Shown here: one piece after another, positions 10,904 through 19,254 of the stretch | Layout: the number at the start of each line of letters is the position of its first letter | How positions within the stretch are numbered: position 1 is the stretch's first letter | DNA from: Clostridiales bacterium | GTDB taxonomy: Bacteria > Bacillota > Clostridia > Oscillospirales > Oscillospiraceae | Assembly (NCBI GenBank): GCA_004556345.1 | Contig: SFHQ01000009.1 | Span: 1 to 64,000, forward strand | Reading direction: 5' to 3' | DNA: 64,000 nt | Program-made: the position numbers and the translations under genes | The notes under the pieces: model-generated | The model's input: only the letters and a program-made list of their open reading frames with translations | Database searches by the model: none | Told to the model about the DNA's origin: nothing

Positions 10904-11487
10904 GCCCGTGCGCCCCCCTTGCTCAGCGCGATAAAGTTCTTCAGCATATCCTTGCCCCGGGGGGTTAGGATGGACTCCGGATGGAACTGGACGCCGTAGA
11001 TGGGGTAGTCCCGGTGCTTGACGCCCATGACCTCCCCGTCCTCCGTGTGGGCGATGGTGGTCAGGCACTCCGGCAGGGTGGCAGCGTCCACGGCCAGGGA
11101 ATGGTAGCGAGCCACGGGCGTCATGGGCGGGCAGCCCTTGAAGAGCGGGCAGTGGAAGTCCACCGCCGCCTGGGAGGATTTGCCGTGCATCAGAATCTTG
11201 GCATAGGTGACCGTCGCACCATAGGCCGCACAGATGGCCTGGTGGCCCAGGCAGACCCCCAGGATGGGGATCTTGGGGCCAAGCTTGAGCACCGTCTCGA
11301 TGAGGATGCCCGCGTCCTCCGGGCGGCCGGGGCCGGGGGAGAGGATGATGCGGTCGGGATGCAGGGCCTCCAGTTCCTCCACGGTCATCTCATCGTTGCG
11401 GATGACTTTCACCGTGGGGTCCAGCTCGCCCACGAGCTGGTAAAGGTTATAGGAAAAGCTGTCGTAGCTGTCGATGAGAATGGTCAT
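10900..11487 (-). CDS. trpG: Anthranilate synthase glutamine amidotransferase component
   Basis: A 195-residue class I glutamine amidotransferase that feeds ammonia to TrpE. It has [10 protein letters not shown] at the start, [12 protein letters not shown], the nucleophile elbow GVCLGHQAI, and VQFHPESI for the catalytic His-Glu pair. In some bacteria the same subunit also serves PabB; no pab gene is seen here. Start ATG overlaps the trpE stop by 4 bases. Confidence 0.96.
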   Translation of the reverse strand: MTILIDSYDSFSYNLYQLVGELDPTVKVIRNDEMTVEELEALHPDRIILSPGPGRPEDAGILIETVLKLGPKIPILGVCLGHQAICAAYGATVTYAKILMHGKSSQAAVDFHCPLFKGCPPMTPVARYHSLAVDAATLPECLTTIAHTEDGEVMGVKHRDYPIYGVQFHPESILTPRGKDMLKNFIALSKGGARA

Positions 11488-12950
11488 TGGTCTACCTCCT
11501 GGGCCAGCTCCAGGGCGTTCACCACGGCCCTGGCCTTGTTGATGCACTCTTCGTATTCTTTGTCCGGCACGGAGTCGGCCACGATGCCCGCGCCGCTGCG
11601 GATGAAGACCTGTCCGTTTTTCTTGTAGGCGATGCGGATGGCGATGCAGGTGTCGACGTTGCCGGTGAAGTCGATGTAGCCGATGGCGCCGCCGTAGATG
11701 CCGCGCTTGTTCCCCTCCAGCTCGCCGATGAGCTGGCAGGCCCGAATTTTCGGGGCACCGGAGAGGGTGCCGGCGGGCAGGACCGCTTCCACGGCGTCCA
11801 GCGCATCCTTGTCGTCCCGGATCTCCCCGCAGACGGTGGAGCCGATGTGCATGACGTGGGAGTACCGCTCGATGGTGTGCAGGCTCTCGACCTGAACGCT
11901 GCCGAACTTGCTGATCTTGCCCAGGTCATTGCGGCCCAGGTCCACCAGCATGTTGTGCTCGGCCAGCTCCTTCTCGTCGGCCAGCAGTTCCTCTTCCAGA
12001 GCCTTGTCCTCTGCGTCGGTCTTGCCGCGGGGCCGGGTCCCGGCCAGAGGGAAGGTGTGGAGCATGCCGTCCTCCAGCTTCACCAGCGTCTCCGGGGAGG
12101 CACCGGCCACCTCTACGTCCGTCCCGGAGAAGTAGAACATGTAGGGGGAGGGGTTCGTGGTCCGCAGGATGCGGTAGGTATCCAGCAGCGTCCCGGAGAA
12201 GGGGGCGCTGAGCCGGTTGGAGAGCACGATCTGGAAGATGTCCCCCTCCCGGATATAATGCTTTGCCCGCTCGACCATGGCGCGGTACGTCGGCTTGTCG
12301 AACAGCGGGGTCACGGGGCCGAGCAGACGGCCCGGCTCGTCCTGCTTGGGCGTGCCCTCCAAGAGCAGCTGCCGGAGCTGCTGCAACTCCATGACGGCCT
12401 TGTTGTAGCCCGTCTCCGGGTCCTCCAGGGACATGTTCACGATGAGGATGATCTTCTGCTTCACGTTGTCAAAGGCGATGACCTTGTCAAAGAGCATCAG
12501 GTCCACATCCTGGAAGGACTCGGTGTCCTCCGTGTCCACGCGGGTGGCCGGTTCGCTGTAAGTCAGGTAGTCGTAAGAGAAGTAGCCGACCAGACCGCCG
12601 GTGAAGGAGGGCAGATAGTCAAACTTGGGGCTTTTGTGCTGGCTCAGGATCTGCCGCAGCTGGGCGGAGGGATCTTCCGTGTGGAAGCGCAGGTCCCCCA
12701 CCTTCATCTCGCCCCGGATGCAGGTGACCTCCAGTTTCGGGTCATAGCCCAGGAACGTATACCGGCCCCACTTCTCCCGCTCCACCACGGACTCCAACAT
12801 GTAGCAGTGGGAGGAGACGTTTTTCAGCACCCGCAAGGTCTCAATGGGGGTGCGCCGGTCGGACAGGATCTCGCAGCTGACGGGCAGGACGTTGTACTCT
12901 CCCGTGGCGGCGATCTGCTTCACTTCTTCCAGGCTGGGTAAAATATTCAT
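11484..12950 (-). CDS. trpE: Anthranilate synthase component I
   Basis: A 488-residue chorismate-using enzyme, first committed step to tryptophan. Near the N-terminus it has LPVSCEILSD, close to the LLES feedback motif region, and CYMLESVVEREKWGRYTF; the catalytic domain has GDIFQIVLSNRL, PSPYMFYF, AGTRPRGKT, DLGRNDLGK and GTLSGAPKIRA. The ATG at 12950 has AAGGAGG 9 bases upstream, better than the longer frame to 13013. First gene of the operon, directly after the T-box leader. Confidence 0.97.
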   Translation of the reverse strand: MNILPSLEEVKQIAATGEYNVLPVSCEILSDRRTPIETLRVLKNVSSHCYMLESVVEREKWGRYTFLGYDPKLEVTCIRGEMKVGDLRFHTEDPSAQLRQILSQHKSPKFDYLPSFTGGLVGYFSYDYLTYSEPATRVDTEDTESFQDVDLMLFDKVIAFDNVKQKIILIVNMSLEDPETGYNKAVMELQQLRQLLLEGTPKQDEPGRLLGPVTPLFDKPTYRAMVERAKHYIREGDIFQIVLSNRLSAPFSGTLLDTYRILRTTNPSPYMFYFSGTDVEVAGASPETLVKLEDGMLHTFPLAGTRPRGKTDAEDKALEEELLADEKELAEHNMLVDLGRNDLGKISKFGSVQVESLHTIERYSHVMHIGSTVCGEIRDDKDALDAVEAVLPAGTLSGAPKIRACQLIGELEGNKRGIYGGAIGYIDFTGNVDTCIAIRIAYKKNGQVFIRSGAGIVADSVPDKEYEECINKARAVVNALELAQEVDQ

Positions 12951-13011
12951 GGCTTCCGAACCTCCTTGGGGTCTACCCCTCTGTCCAGGCTGCGTCTGTT
13001 TAACGGCAAAC

Positions 13012-13053
13012 AAAAAACGCCCCTGACAGAAAATCTCTTTTCTGCCAAGGACG
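13012..13053 (-). terminator. Regulated terminator of the trp T-box leader
   Basis: A 16-bp stem with three G-U pairs (13018-13033 with 13038-13053), loop TCTC, followed on the minus strand by TTTTTT. Its 5' arm CGTCCTTGG can instead pair with CCAAGG next to the T-box bulge, giving the antiterminator. It sits 60 bases before trpE. Confidence 0.93.
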
Positions 13054-13336
13054 AATCAAAATCTTCATTGATCGAGTGATCCGCGGTGCCACCTTGGTTC
13101 ACGGCCTGTCTCTCTTTTCAAGCCGTGCGCTTTGCAGGGTACCATCATACCCCCGGCAACTCACGTATGCCCTCACGTCGTGGAATACTCCCTGGCAGCT
13201 TGTTCAGTGCAGCTGTCCAGGTTTGACCACGCCCTCAGCGGTCCATTTGACGACTTGTTTCTTACCCGACTCTCAGCAACACGGGCTCTCTGGAAAGGCA
13301 TCATCGCCGTTATCTCCGCTTCAACGGTTTTCTGTT
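13012..13336 (-). ncRNA. Tryptophan T-box riboswitch leader
   Basis: The minus strand carries GGTGGCACCGCGG (13081-13093), the T-box that binds the tRNA acceptor end, ahead of a terminator whose arm can form the antiterminator. Stem I can be drawn: AGCGG (13316-13320) pairs with CCGCT (13237-13241), CGGC with GTCG above it, and the specifier loop strand between them is TCAAATGGA. That puts UGG (13243-13245), the tryptophan codon, in the specifier position, followed by a purine. The distal hairpin has the expected CAGAGAG and GTTGCTGA features. Uncharged tRNA-Trp would allow read-through into trpEGDCFBA. Confidence 0.95.
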
Positions 13337-13343
13337 GTGCTTT

Positions 13344-13372
13344 GGTATACCACGTTTTTTGGCCCCTGTCAA
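13344..13372 (-). promoter_or_regulatory. trp operon promoter
   Basis: Minus-strand TTGACA (13367-13372), 17-base spacer, TATACC (13344-13349). Transcription would start near 13336, directly ahead of T-box stem I. Strong sigma-A match. Confidence 0.85.
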
Positions 13373-13451
13373 CGGGGCAACGTCAGATTTGTCATTTTAA
13401 TTCCTACACAGGGCATAGGATAGCAATTTTTCTCACAATTTCACAGGGTAA

Positions 13452-16028
13452 TCACATGAGCTTCGTGCTGTTGAGCCGCTCCTCGAAGAACTCATTCATG
13501 CGGATGAGCGGCTTGCGCAGGACCAGGCCCAGCAGCAGGGCCAGGGGGATGAAGACCAAAAGCTTCAGCAGATCCAGCCAATAATCCACGCCATACTGTC
13601 CGGCCACGATCTCGCGCATGGCGTTGATGGCGTGGGTAAAGGGGAGGATGGGATTGACCTTTTGGAAGAAGGCAGGCGTCACCTCGATGGGGAAGGTACC
13701 GCCGGAGCCGGCGATCTGGATGACCAGCAAGATAACAGCCATGGCCTTGCCCACATCCCCAAACGAAACCGTCAGGGTATAGATCAGGAGGGAGAACACC
13801 AGGCTCGACACCACCCCCGACAGGAGAAACAGCGGGATATTCGTACACTGCACCCCCAAGAAAAAGAGGTCCCCCAGGCAGATGATGACGCCCTGGGCCA
13901 CCGCCAGCATCAGGAAGAGCAGGTAGCGGCCCAGGTAGCACTCGTAGGGCTTGAGCCCATAAATCTCCTCGTCCTCATCCACGGCCACCTTCAGGATGGC
14001 CACCAGCACGATGCCGCCCACCCAGCAGGCCAGAACGGAGTAGAAGGGAGCCATGGCCGAGCCGTAGTTGGACACGGCATAGAGGGAGTTCGTCTCCACC
14101 TGTACGGGGGAGGCCATGAACTCGCTCACGGTGGAGGCGTCGCTCTTCAAGAGGTCCTTGAGTTCCTGGATGCGCTCGCTGGCGGTCAGGTCTTCCAGAT
14201 CGCCGATGATGTCCTGCAAATCTTCCCGCGCCGCCTCCACCAGGTCCTTTGTCGAGCGGAGGGCCTGGGCCGTGGAGGCCAGGGCGCTGTTCATGTGGTC
14301 CAGCACGGTCTGCGTCTGGGGCAGAAGCCCGGCAAACTGCGTCAGCAGGCCGGAGACGCTGTCCAGGGTCTTGTAGGCCTGGTCCACGGCGGCGTCCATG
14401 GCCGGCTCCGCCGCCTTTCCTGCGGCGCAGGCAGTGGCCACGGAGGTGTCGATCTGGGTGATGAGAGCGCTCATCTGGTCGGCCAGGCCCTTGGGCACGT
14501 CCTTGCCCTGTTCCAGGGCGTGGTCTGCGCGGTTGAGCAGAGATTTGGCCGTGTCCAGGAGGTCCGACATGTGCCGCAGGCTGCTGGCAAAGCTGGCAAA
14601 GTCGCCGTCCATGCTCTCCACGAGGTCGCGGAGGTTGGCAATGGCGGTGGAGCCGTCCCCGATACGGCTTGCGATGTTCTGCAGCTGCTTCTGCATCTCG
14701 GCGGCGGTCTGGCCGAAGTTGGGGAGATTTTCGCTGGACAGCGCGTTGGAGACCACGCCGACCGCCCGCTGCGCCTGCTGGAGGGCGAGGATGGTCAGTT
14801 GGTTGCTATACCCGGAATCATCGTCCTGTAACGCCTGGATCTTGTCGCCCAAGTCCTCATAGATCTGCTGGGCCTTCTGCCCGGCGGCGATCAGCTGGCT
14901 GCGGATGCTCGTGAGCTGGCCGGAGACGTCGCCCGCCTGCTGGGCGGCCTTGTTCACGGCAGACTGCACGCTGTCCAGCATCCGCTCCAACTGCCGCAGA
15001 CCGTCGGCGAGGGTGCCCACGGCGTCCTGATCCTCCAGCTCGTCCAGACGTTTCGCAGCGTCGTTCAGGTCGCCTTGCAGGGTGGTGAGCTGGCTGCCCA
15101 GGGTGCGGAGATCTGCCTGGGTGCCCTCGATGTCCGGCTCCAGATTTTCCAGGCGCTGGAGCAGATCGACGGCGTCGGCCCCGGCCAGGTCCACCGTCTC
15201 CATGGTGTTGTCCAAGATCACGTCGATGGAATCCACCATCTCTTTGGCGGCAGTGTGGGTGGCGGTGAGCAGATCGTCCAGGGAACCAATGGCGACCTGG
15301 CCCTGGTCGATCGTGCTGTCCCCGGCCGGCAGGAGGGCCTGGATGCCCTGGTTCAGGTGGTCGGCGGAGCTGGTGAGGCTCTGGAAAATGTCCAGGGCAT
15401 CCGAAATTTTGCCCAGGCTCCGGTCCCCCTCCCGCAGGCGGTCCAGGACCCGGTCTCCCAGGCTGCTGCCGTCGCCGTCCCAGTCGTCCGAAAAGGCGTT
15501 CAGGCCCGCCACGAGTGCCTGGGTCACTTCCTCCAAGAAGCTCTCATTGACCTCTTGCTGGACGGCGGAGACGCCCTTGTCGGTGATTTTCGGGGCGATG
15601 GCATTTTTCTTCTCGTTGATATAATACTCGATGGTGGGGCGGTGGATGTCGCCCTTCAAGACGCTCACCATATTCTCGCTGAAATCCTGGGGGATGATGA
15701 TGGCGGCGTAGTAGTCCCCGGCCTGGACGCCCTGCAAGGCATCGTAGCGGTCCACAAATTGCCAGCCGATCTGGTCGTTGCCTTTTAGGTTCGTGACGAT
15801 CTCGTTGCCCAGGTTGGTCGTGATGCCCTCCAGCTTGGTCCCGGCGTCCTCGTTGGCCACGGCGACCTTGATGCCCCCGGTGTTGGAATAGGGGTCCCAG
15901 TTGGCGGCAATGTTGAACCAGGCATAGAGGGCGGGCAGCAGGGTCACGCCGGCGATGATGACCAGGGCCAGGGCGTTGGTGCCCAGCCGGTGGAGGTCCC
16001 GGCGGAAAATGCGGATGATGTTCTTCAT
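13452..16028 (-). CDS. YhgE/Pip family membrane protein (phage-infection-protein type)
   Basis: An 858-residue protein with one membrane segment at residues about 18-40 (NALALVIIAGVTLLPALYAWFNI), a large extracytoplasmic region rich in coiled coil (about 200-640), and five to six membrane segments at the C-terminus in an ABC-2 permease-like arrangement. VAVANEDAGTKLEG and GDYYAAIIIPQDFS are YhgE/Pip hallmarks. Relatives include Lactococcus Pip and Bacillus YueB, which phages use as receptors; the native role may be export. It overlaps the HAAS-like gene by ATGA and is probably co-expressed with it. Confidence 0.88.
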   Translation of the reverse strand: MKNIIRIFRRDLHRLGTNALALVIIAGVTLLPALYAWFNIAANWDPYSNTGGIKVAVANEDAGTKLEGITTNLGNEIVTNLKGNDQIGWQFVDRYDALQGVQAGDYYAAIIIPQDFSENMVSVLKGDIHRPTIEYYINEKKNAIAPKITDKGVSAVQQEVNESFLEEVTQALVAGLNAFSDDWDGDGSSLGDRVLDRLREGDRSLGKISDALDIFQSLTSSADHLNQGIQALLPAGDSTIDQGQVAIGSLDDLLTATHTAAKEMVDSIDVILDNTMETVDLAGADAVDLLQRLENLEPDIEGTQADLRTLGSQLTTLQGDLNDAAKRLDELEDQDAVGTLADGLRQLERMLDSVQSAVNKAAQQAGDVSGQLTSIRSQLIAAGQKAQQIYEDLGDKIQALQDDDSGYSNQLTILALQQAQRAVGVVSNALSSENLPNFGQTAAEMQKQLQNIASRIGDGSTAIANLRDLVESMDGDFASFASSLRHMSDLLDTAKSLLNRADHALEQGKDVPKGLADQMSALITQIDTSVATACAAGKAAEPAMDAAVDQAYKTLDSVSGLLTQFAGLLPQTQTVLDHMNSALASTAQALRSTKDLVEAAREDLQDIIGDLEDLTASERIQELKDLLKSDASTVSEFMASPVQVETNSLYAVSNYGSAMAPFYSVLACWVGGIVLVAILKVAVDEDEEIYGLKPYECYLGRYLLFLMLAVAQGVIICLGDLFFLGVQCTNIPLFLLSGVVSSLVFSLLIYTLTVSFGDVGKAMAVILLVIQIAGSGGTFPIEVTPAFFQKVNPILPFTHAINAMREIVAGQYGVDYWLDLLKLLVFIPLALLLGLVLRKPLIRMNEFFEERLNSTKLM

Positions 16029-16498
16029 TGGGCCTGTTCCTCCTGTGCTTGCTGCGCTTCCCTCTGCTCCTCTTTCTGGTAGCGGTAGTCAAGATACTCG
16101 ACCACAATGACGTAGGTAACAATGGCGATGACGCAGATGGTCCACCAAACCAGGGTCTGGACCATGTGGTCGGCGTCCCCCCATAAAATGGCGGCGGCGA
16201 TGGGGCCGATGGTCAGCGTCAAAATGCCGCCCTTGACCAGCTTGGGGTACCGACGGCGGAACCGGGCGCGGATCGCCCGGCGGCGCAGGCGGGCCACGGA
16301 CTCTCTGGCTCCAGCCACCGCGCCGAAGCGCATCATGGCGTGCTGGTCGGCGGCCCAGGGCGCCATGCCCTTGGCCCGGTAGACGGCAGCGTCGGCCTCC
16401 AGCTGCTTTCGGACCTGGGCCTTGGCCTGCTCCGTCTCCGGGGAGGGGGGCAGCCCGGCGAAGGACTCCTCGATAAAGGCTTCCAGCTCTTTGCGCAT
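16025..16498 (-). CDS. HAAS-like small membrane protein
   Basis: A 157-residue protein. Residues 1-60 resemble the helical HAAS/permease-prefix type region (LEAFIEESFAGLPPSPETEQAKAQVRKQL, then a WAADQHAMMRFG stretch); residues about 86-130 form two membrane segments (GGILTLTIGPIAAAILWG and TLVWWTICVIAIVTYVIVV); the tail is Gln/Glu-rich. Such domains often sit with small export systems in Bacillota. It overlaps the YhgE-like gene downstream by 4 bases, suggesting a functional pair. Function unknown. Confidence 0.7.
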   Translation of the reverse strand: MRKELEAFIEESFAGLPPSPETEQAKAQVRKQLEADAAVYRAKGMAPWAADQHAMMRFGAVAGARESVARLRRRAIRARFRRRYPKLVKGGILTLTIGPIAAAILWGDADHMVQTLVWWTICVIAIVTYVIVVEYLDYRYQKEEQREAQQAQEEQAQ

Positions 16499-16562
16499 CC
16501 CGTGCCATCTCCTTTCCGAAAAATCTAAAAATCTGGTGTTGGTATCCTAGCAGAATAGTCCT

Positions 16563-16591
16563 ATTTTAACAGGGTGTTACCCTGTTTACAA
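16563..16591 (-). promoter_or_regulatory. Promoter with a palindromic operator filling its spacer (HAAS-yhgE operon)
   Basis: Minus strand: TTGTAA (16586-16591), 17-base spacer, TAAAAT (16563-16568). The whole spacer (16569-16585) is the palindrome ACAGGGTgttACCCTGT on the plus strand, extending one more pair on each side. A dimeric repressor bound there would block RNA polymerase. The regulator is unknown; the neighbouring Rrf2-type gene is a candidate, and YhgE/Pip genes elsewhere are often under TetR-type control. Confidence 0.7.
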
Positions 16592-16628
16592 TCCTTTTTC
16601 CCAGTGGAATTTTTACAAAATAGCAGTT

Positions 16629-16664
16629 CAAAGGGCGGCAGACGTCTCCGTCCACCGCCCTTTG
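16629..16664 (-). terminator. Probable terminator after the Rrf2-type gene
   Basis: Stem CAAAGGGCGG / CCGCCCTTTG (16629-16638 and 16655-16664) continued by GACG / CGTC after a two-base mismatch. It begins 5 bases after the stop of the regulator gene. The following minus-strand sequence has only a short T run. Confidence 0.55.
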
Positions 16665-16669
16665 GCGCG

Positions 16670-17086
16670 TCAGATTTCCTCCATGCCCTGCAAGTCCGCC
16701 AGGCTGATGCTGTCCAGGTAATCATAGATCACCTTGTCCAGCCCCTGCCACAGGGGAAGGGCGCGGCAGTGGCCTGCCTTTTCACAGCCCTGCTTCTCCC
16801 CCTTCAGGCAGGACACGGAAGCCATGCCCTCGCCCTCGGCCAGGCGAATGATCTCCCCGGCCCGATAGTCCGCCAGGGGCCGGCACAGGCGATAGCCGCC
16901 GCCCTTGCCCCGGATGGCCTCCACCAGCCCTGCCCGGCTGAGCGAGGCCAAAATATTTTCCAGATATTTGACCGAGATCTCCTGTCGGTGGGCGATGTCC
17001 TTGAGCGGGATGTACGAGCCTTTGGTCTGGTCCGCCAGGTCCAGCATCACCCGCAGGGCATAGCGCCCCTTGGTCGAGATCATCAT
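16670..17086 (-). CDS. Rrf2-family transcriptional regulator with a three-cysteine cluster
   Basis: A 138-residue winged-helix regulator. The N-terminal half has the Rrf2 pattern (MISTKGRYALRVMLDLA, IAHRQEISVKYLENILASL, LVEAIRGKGGGYRL). Cys93, Cys101 and Cys107 form C-x7-C-x5-C, close to the C-x5-C-x5-C that holds the [2Fe-2S] cluster in IscR, so it may sense iron-sulfur status or redox state. The ATG at 17086 has AAGGAGG 8 bases upstream. No isc/suf genes lie beside it; its targets are unknown. Confidence 0.9.
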   Translation of the reverse strand: MMISTKGRYALRVMLDLADQTKGSYIPLKDIAHRQEISVKYLENILASLSRAGLVEAIRGKGGGYRLCRPLADYRAGEIIRLAEGEGMASVSCLKGEKQGCEKAGHCRALPLWQGLDKVIYDYLDSISLADLQGMEEI

Positions 17087-17102
17087 GTGTGCATCCTCCT
17101 TC

Positions 17103-17199
17103 CTGTCGCCGCAGCGACAGTGTTCTGAAGGGCCTGCGCTGCTCCCTCCGGTTCGGGAGAGCAACTCAGACCCTGCGTAGTAATGATGCCCCTATTATA
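17103..17199 (-). promoter_or_regulatory. Promoter and leader hairpin of the Rrf2-type gene
   Basis: A perfect TATAAT -10 on the minus strand lies at 17194-17199; no good -35 is visible at 17 bases, so an activator or weak basal use is possible. The leader is about 100 bases and ends in a CTGTCGC / GCGACAG hairpin (17103-17120) directly ahead of the ribosome binding site. Confidence 0.5.
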
Positions 17200-17292
17200 C
17201 GCCAAGCAACAGGAAAAAGAAAGGGGTGCTTTGATTTTTCCAGTGATTTGATAGGTTTTTTGTAGAAAGCATATCACAAATAATAATTTATC

Positions 17293-17332
17293 GGTTCATT
17301 TATCAGTTTTTTGGTGAGCCGATAAATGAACC
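17293..17332 (-). terminator. Inverted repeat after deoC, possible terminator
   Basis: Perfect 12-bp arms GGTTCATTTATC and GATAAATGAACC with a 16-base loop, 14 bases after the deoC stop. The stem is AT-rich and lies in an AT-rich island unlike the GC-rich surroundings; no clear T run follows. It could instead be a protein site. Confidence 0.45.
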
Positions 17333-17346
17333 AATCGTTACCTGCT

Positions 17347-18000
17347 TTATCCTTGCTTCCGGGCTTCGCCCACCAGGGCGCTGGCGCCCAGGCGGTCGGC
17401 ACCCAGGTCTAAATAGGCCTGGCCGTCCTCCAGGGTGCGGATGCCGCCGGAGGCTTTGACCTTCACGGAGGCGGGCAGGTTCTCCCGCAGCAGGGCCACG
17501 TCCTCGCGGGTGGCGCCGCCGGTGGAGAAGCCGGTGGAGGTCTTGACGTAAGCCACCTCTTCCTTGGCGGCCAACTGGCAGAGCTTGATCTTTTCCATGT
17601 CGCTGAGCAGGCAGGTCTCGATGATGACCTTCAGCGGGCGGCCCAGGCAGGCGGCCTTGATGCCGGCGATCTCGTGGGCGATGTCATCCCACTGGCGGTC
17701 CTTCACCATGCCGTTGTTGATGACCATGTCGATCTCGCTGGCCCCGTTTTCCACGGCGTCCTTGGTCTCAAAGATCTTGGCGGCGGTGGTGTTGTAGCCG
17801 TTGGGGAAGCCGATGACGGTGCAGATCTTTAAGTTCCCCTGGACATAAGCCGCCGCCTGCTTGACGAAGGACGGGGGGATGCACACGGTCGCGCAGCCGA
17901 ACTCCATGGCCTCGTCGCAGAGGGTCTTGATCTGCTCCCAGGTAGCTTCGGGCTTGAGCAGGGTGTGATCTACATGGCTGAGAATGGTCGCAGTATCCAT
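17347..18000 (-). CDS. deoC: Deoxyribose-phosphate aldolase
   Basis: A 217-residue class I aldolase that splits 2-deoxyribose 5-phosphate into acetaldehyde and glyceraldehyde 3-phosphate during nucleoside catabolism. Motifs: DHTLLKPEAT at the start, VCIPPSFV, VIGFPNGYNTTAAKIFE, the Schiff-base lysine in AYVKTSTGF, and VKASGGIRT with the second lysine. Length is standard. It is alone here; the purine phosphorylase at 36.4 kb supplies the wider nucleoside-salvage context. Confidence 0.97.
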   Translation of the reverse strand: MDTATILSHVDHTLLKPEATWEQIKTLCDEAMEFGCATVCIPPSFVKQAAAYVQGNLKICTVIGFPNGYNTTAAKIFETKDAVENGASEIDMVINNGMVKDRQWDDIAHEIAGIKAACLGRPLKVIIETCLLSDMEKIKLCQLAAKEEVAYVKTSTGFSTGGATREDVALLRENLPASVKVKASGGIRTLEDGQAYLDLGADRLGASALVGEARKQG

Positions 18001-18044
18001 AATTTGATCTCCTTTTGTGGTTTGGTTTCGTGTTGTCTGAGTTT

Positions 18045-18073
18045 ATTTTACCCGATTTCAAGGCTGGACTCAA
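18045..18073 (-). promoter_or_regulatory. deoC promoter
   Basis: Minus-strand TTGAGT (18068-18073), 17-base spacer, TAAAAT (18045-18050), in the 81-base gap between the DHHW gene and deoC. AAAGGAG precedes the deoC ATG. Confidence 0.6.
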
Positions 18074-18081
18074 CGCTGAAT

Positions 18082-19239
18082 TTACCGCATCGCCATGCTG
18101 TTGTTCAGCAGCAGGGTGCTGTATAGAAACAGCACGTCCTGATCCGTGACCTCCAGATACTTCCCCAGCTCTGCGCTGGTGATGTAGCGCAGGTCCACCA
18201 GCGTGATGGTCCGATAGCCGGAGGCCAAGAGCGGCGTGAGGCTACTACCGAAGGAATCCCGGAAGAGGATGAGGTTTTTGTCGGACGGGGCCTTGAGGTT
18301 CGTCAGCTGGATCAGCCCCTTCGAGCCGGAGAGGAACATGACGTAGGGATAGTTTTTGTGCCCGTAGGCCACCTCATACACTTTTCCCCGCTGGGGGCGG
18401 CCCATCTGGTCGTAAACCACGGTGTAGCACTGGTGCAGGGTCGGGCTGGTGAGGTAGGTCAGGGTGTCGTGCTCCATGGTCAGGCCCAATTGAACCGCGT
18501 AGCGGCCCACGAACGCCCGGTTGAAGCGCTGGGGGGCGTAGACCTCCGGCCCGTCGATGGAAGCTCCCATGGTCTCCGCCAGGCGCTGGGCCACAGGCAG
18601 GATCTTCTCCTGCCGCCAGTGGCTGTCGGTCCGGTAGTAGTCGTCCAGGGAGAGCAGGTCCGTCAGGTCGATGTAGGGCATGGCGGGGATCTGCGCCCGC
18701 AGGGACCGGATCAGGCCGTCGTAGTCCAGGGCCGGGTAGCCGTTGGTCTGCGAGAGATAGTAGTGTTTGTCCGGCACGACGGAGAGGTAACAGGTCGCGT
18801 CGGTCCCGGCCAGGTAGTGGTCGTAGACCCATTGGATCTTTTGGGCCACATGGTCCAGCATCCCCGTCCGCTGGGGGTATTCCAGCTCGGCCATCCAGCC
18901 CCCGGTCTCATACACGCCGTCCACATCCCGCCGCCCCAGGGCATAGAGATCCACCAGGGCTTTTCCCTGGCGGAATTGGTTCCGCAGGGGGAACTGGTCC
19001 TGGATGTGGGTCTCGAAATCCTCGCTGAAATGGGCCTTGGTCACGTTGGACCAATCCAGAAACCAGGCCATGCCCCGGTTCTCCACCGGGGAATAAGACT
19101 GGGGCTGGTGCAGCCACGTGGCCGCCGCCAGCACCACCAGCAGCAGCCCCACCACCAGCACCACAGCGCCCTCCCGGCTATGCAGGCCGCGGAGGGCGTT
19201 TTTGATGTTTTGACAATACGCATGGACTCGCTGCTTCAT
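18082..19239 (-). CDS. DHHW-family protein (AlgJ/AlgX-like SGNH-type)
   Basis: A 385-residue protein with an N-terminal membrane anchor (residues about 24-42) and an extracytoplasmic domain related to AlgJ/AlgX proteins that assist acetylation of cell-surface polymers. The DSHW motif (residues 205-208, in YYRTDSHWRQ) stands where the family has DHHW, and RDSFGSSLTPLL near residue 330 corresponds to the GDS-like block with the candidate nucleophile serine. It follows the MBOAT-like gene by 15 bases, as in alginate-acetylation type clusters. Substrate unknown. Confidence 0.85.
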   Translation of the reverse strand: MKQRVHAYCQNIKNALRGLHSREGAVVLVVGLLLVVLAAATWLHQPQSYSPVENRGMAWFLDWSNVTKAHFSEDFETHIQDQFPLRNQFRQGKALVDLYALGRRDVDGVYETGGWMAELEYPQRTGMLDHVAQKIQWVYDHYLAGTDATCYLSVVPDKHYYLSQTNGYPALDYDGLIRSLRAQIPAMPYIDLTDLLSLDDYYRTDSHWRQEKILPVAQRLAETMGASIDGPEVYAPQRFNRAFVGRYAVQLGLTMEHDTLTYLTSPTLHQCYTVVYDQMGRPQRGKVYEVAYGHKNYPYVMFLSGSKGLIQLTNLKAPSDKNLILFRDSFGSSLTPLLASGYRTITLVDLRYITSAELGKYLEVTDQDVLFLYSTLLLNNSMAMR

Positions 19240-19254
19240 CCGATCCCTCTTTTC

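Noticed and set aside
11484..12950. A trpE leader-peptide attenuator
   Set aside because: No run of Trp codons in a short ORF; the T-box explains the terminator.
13076..13584. Small plus-strand open frames over the trp leader
   Set aside because: The region is fully explained by a T-box leader and promoter on the other strand.
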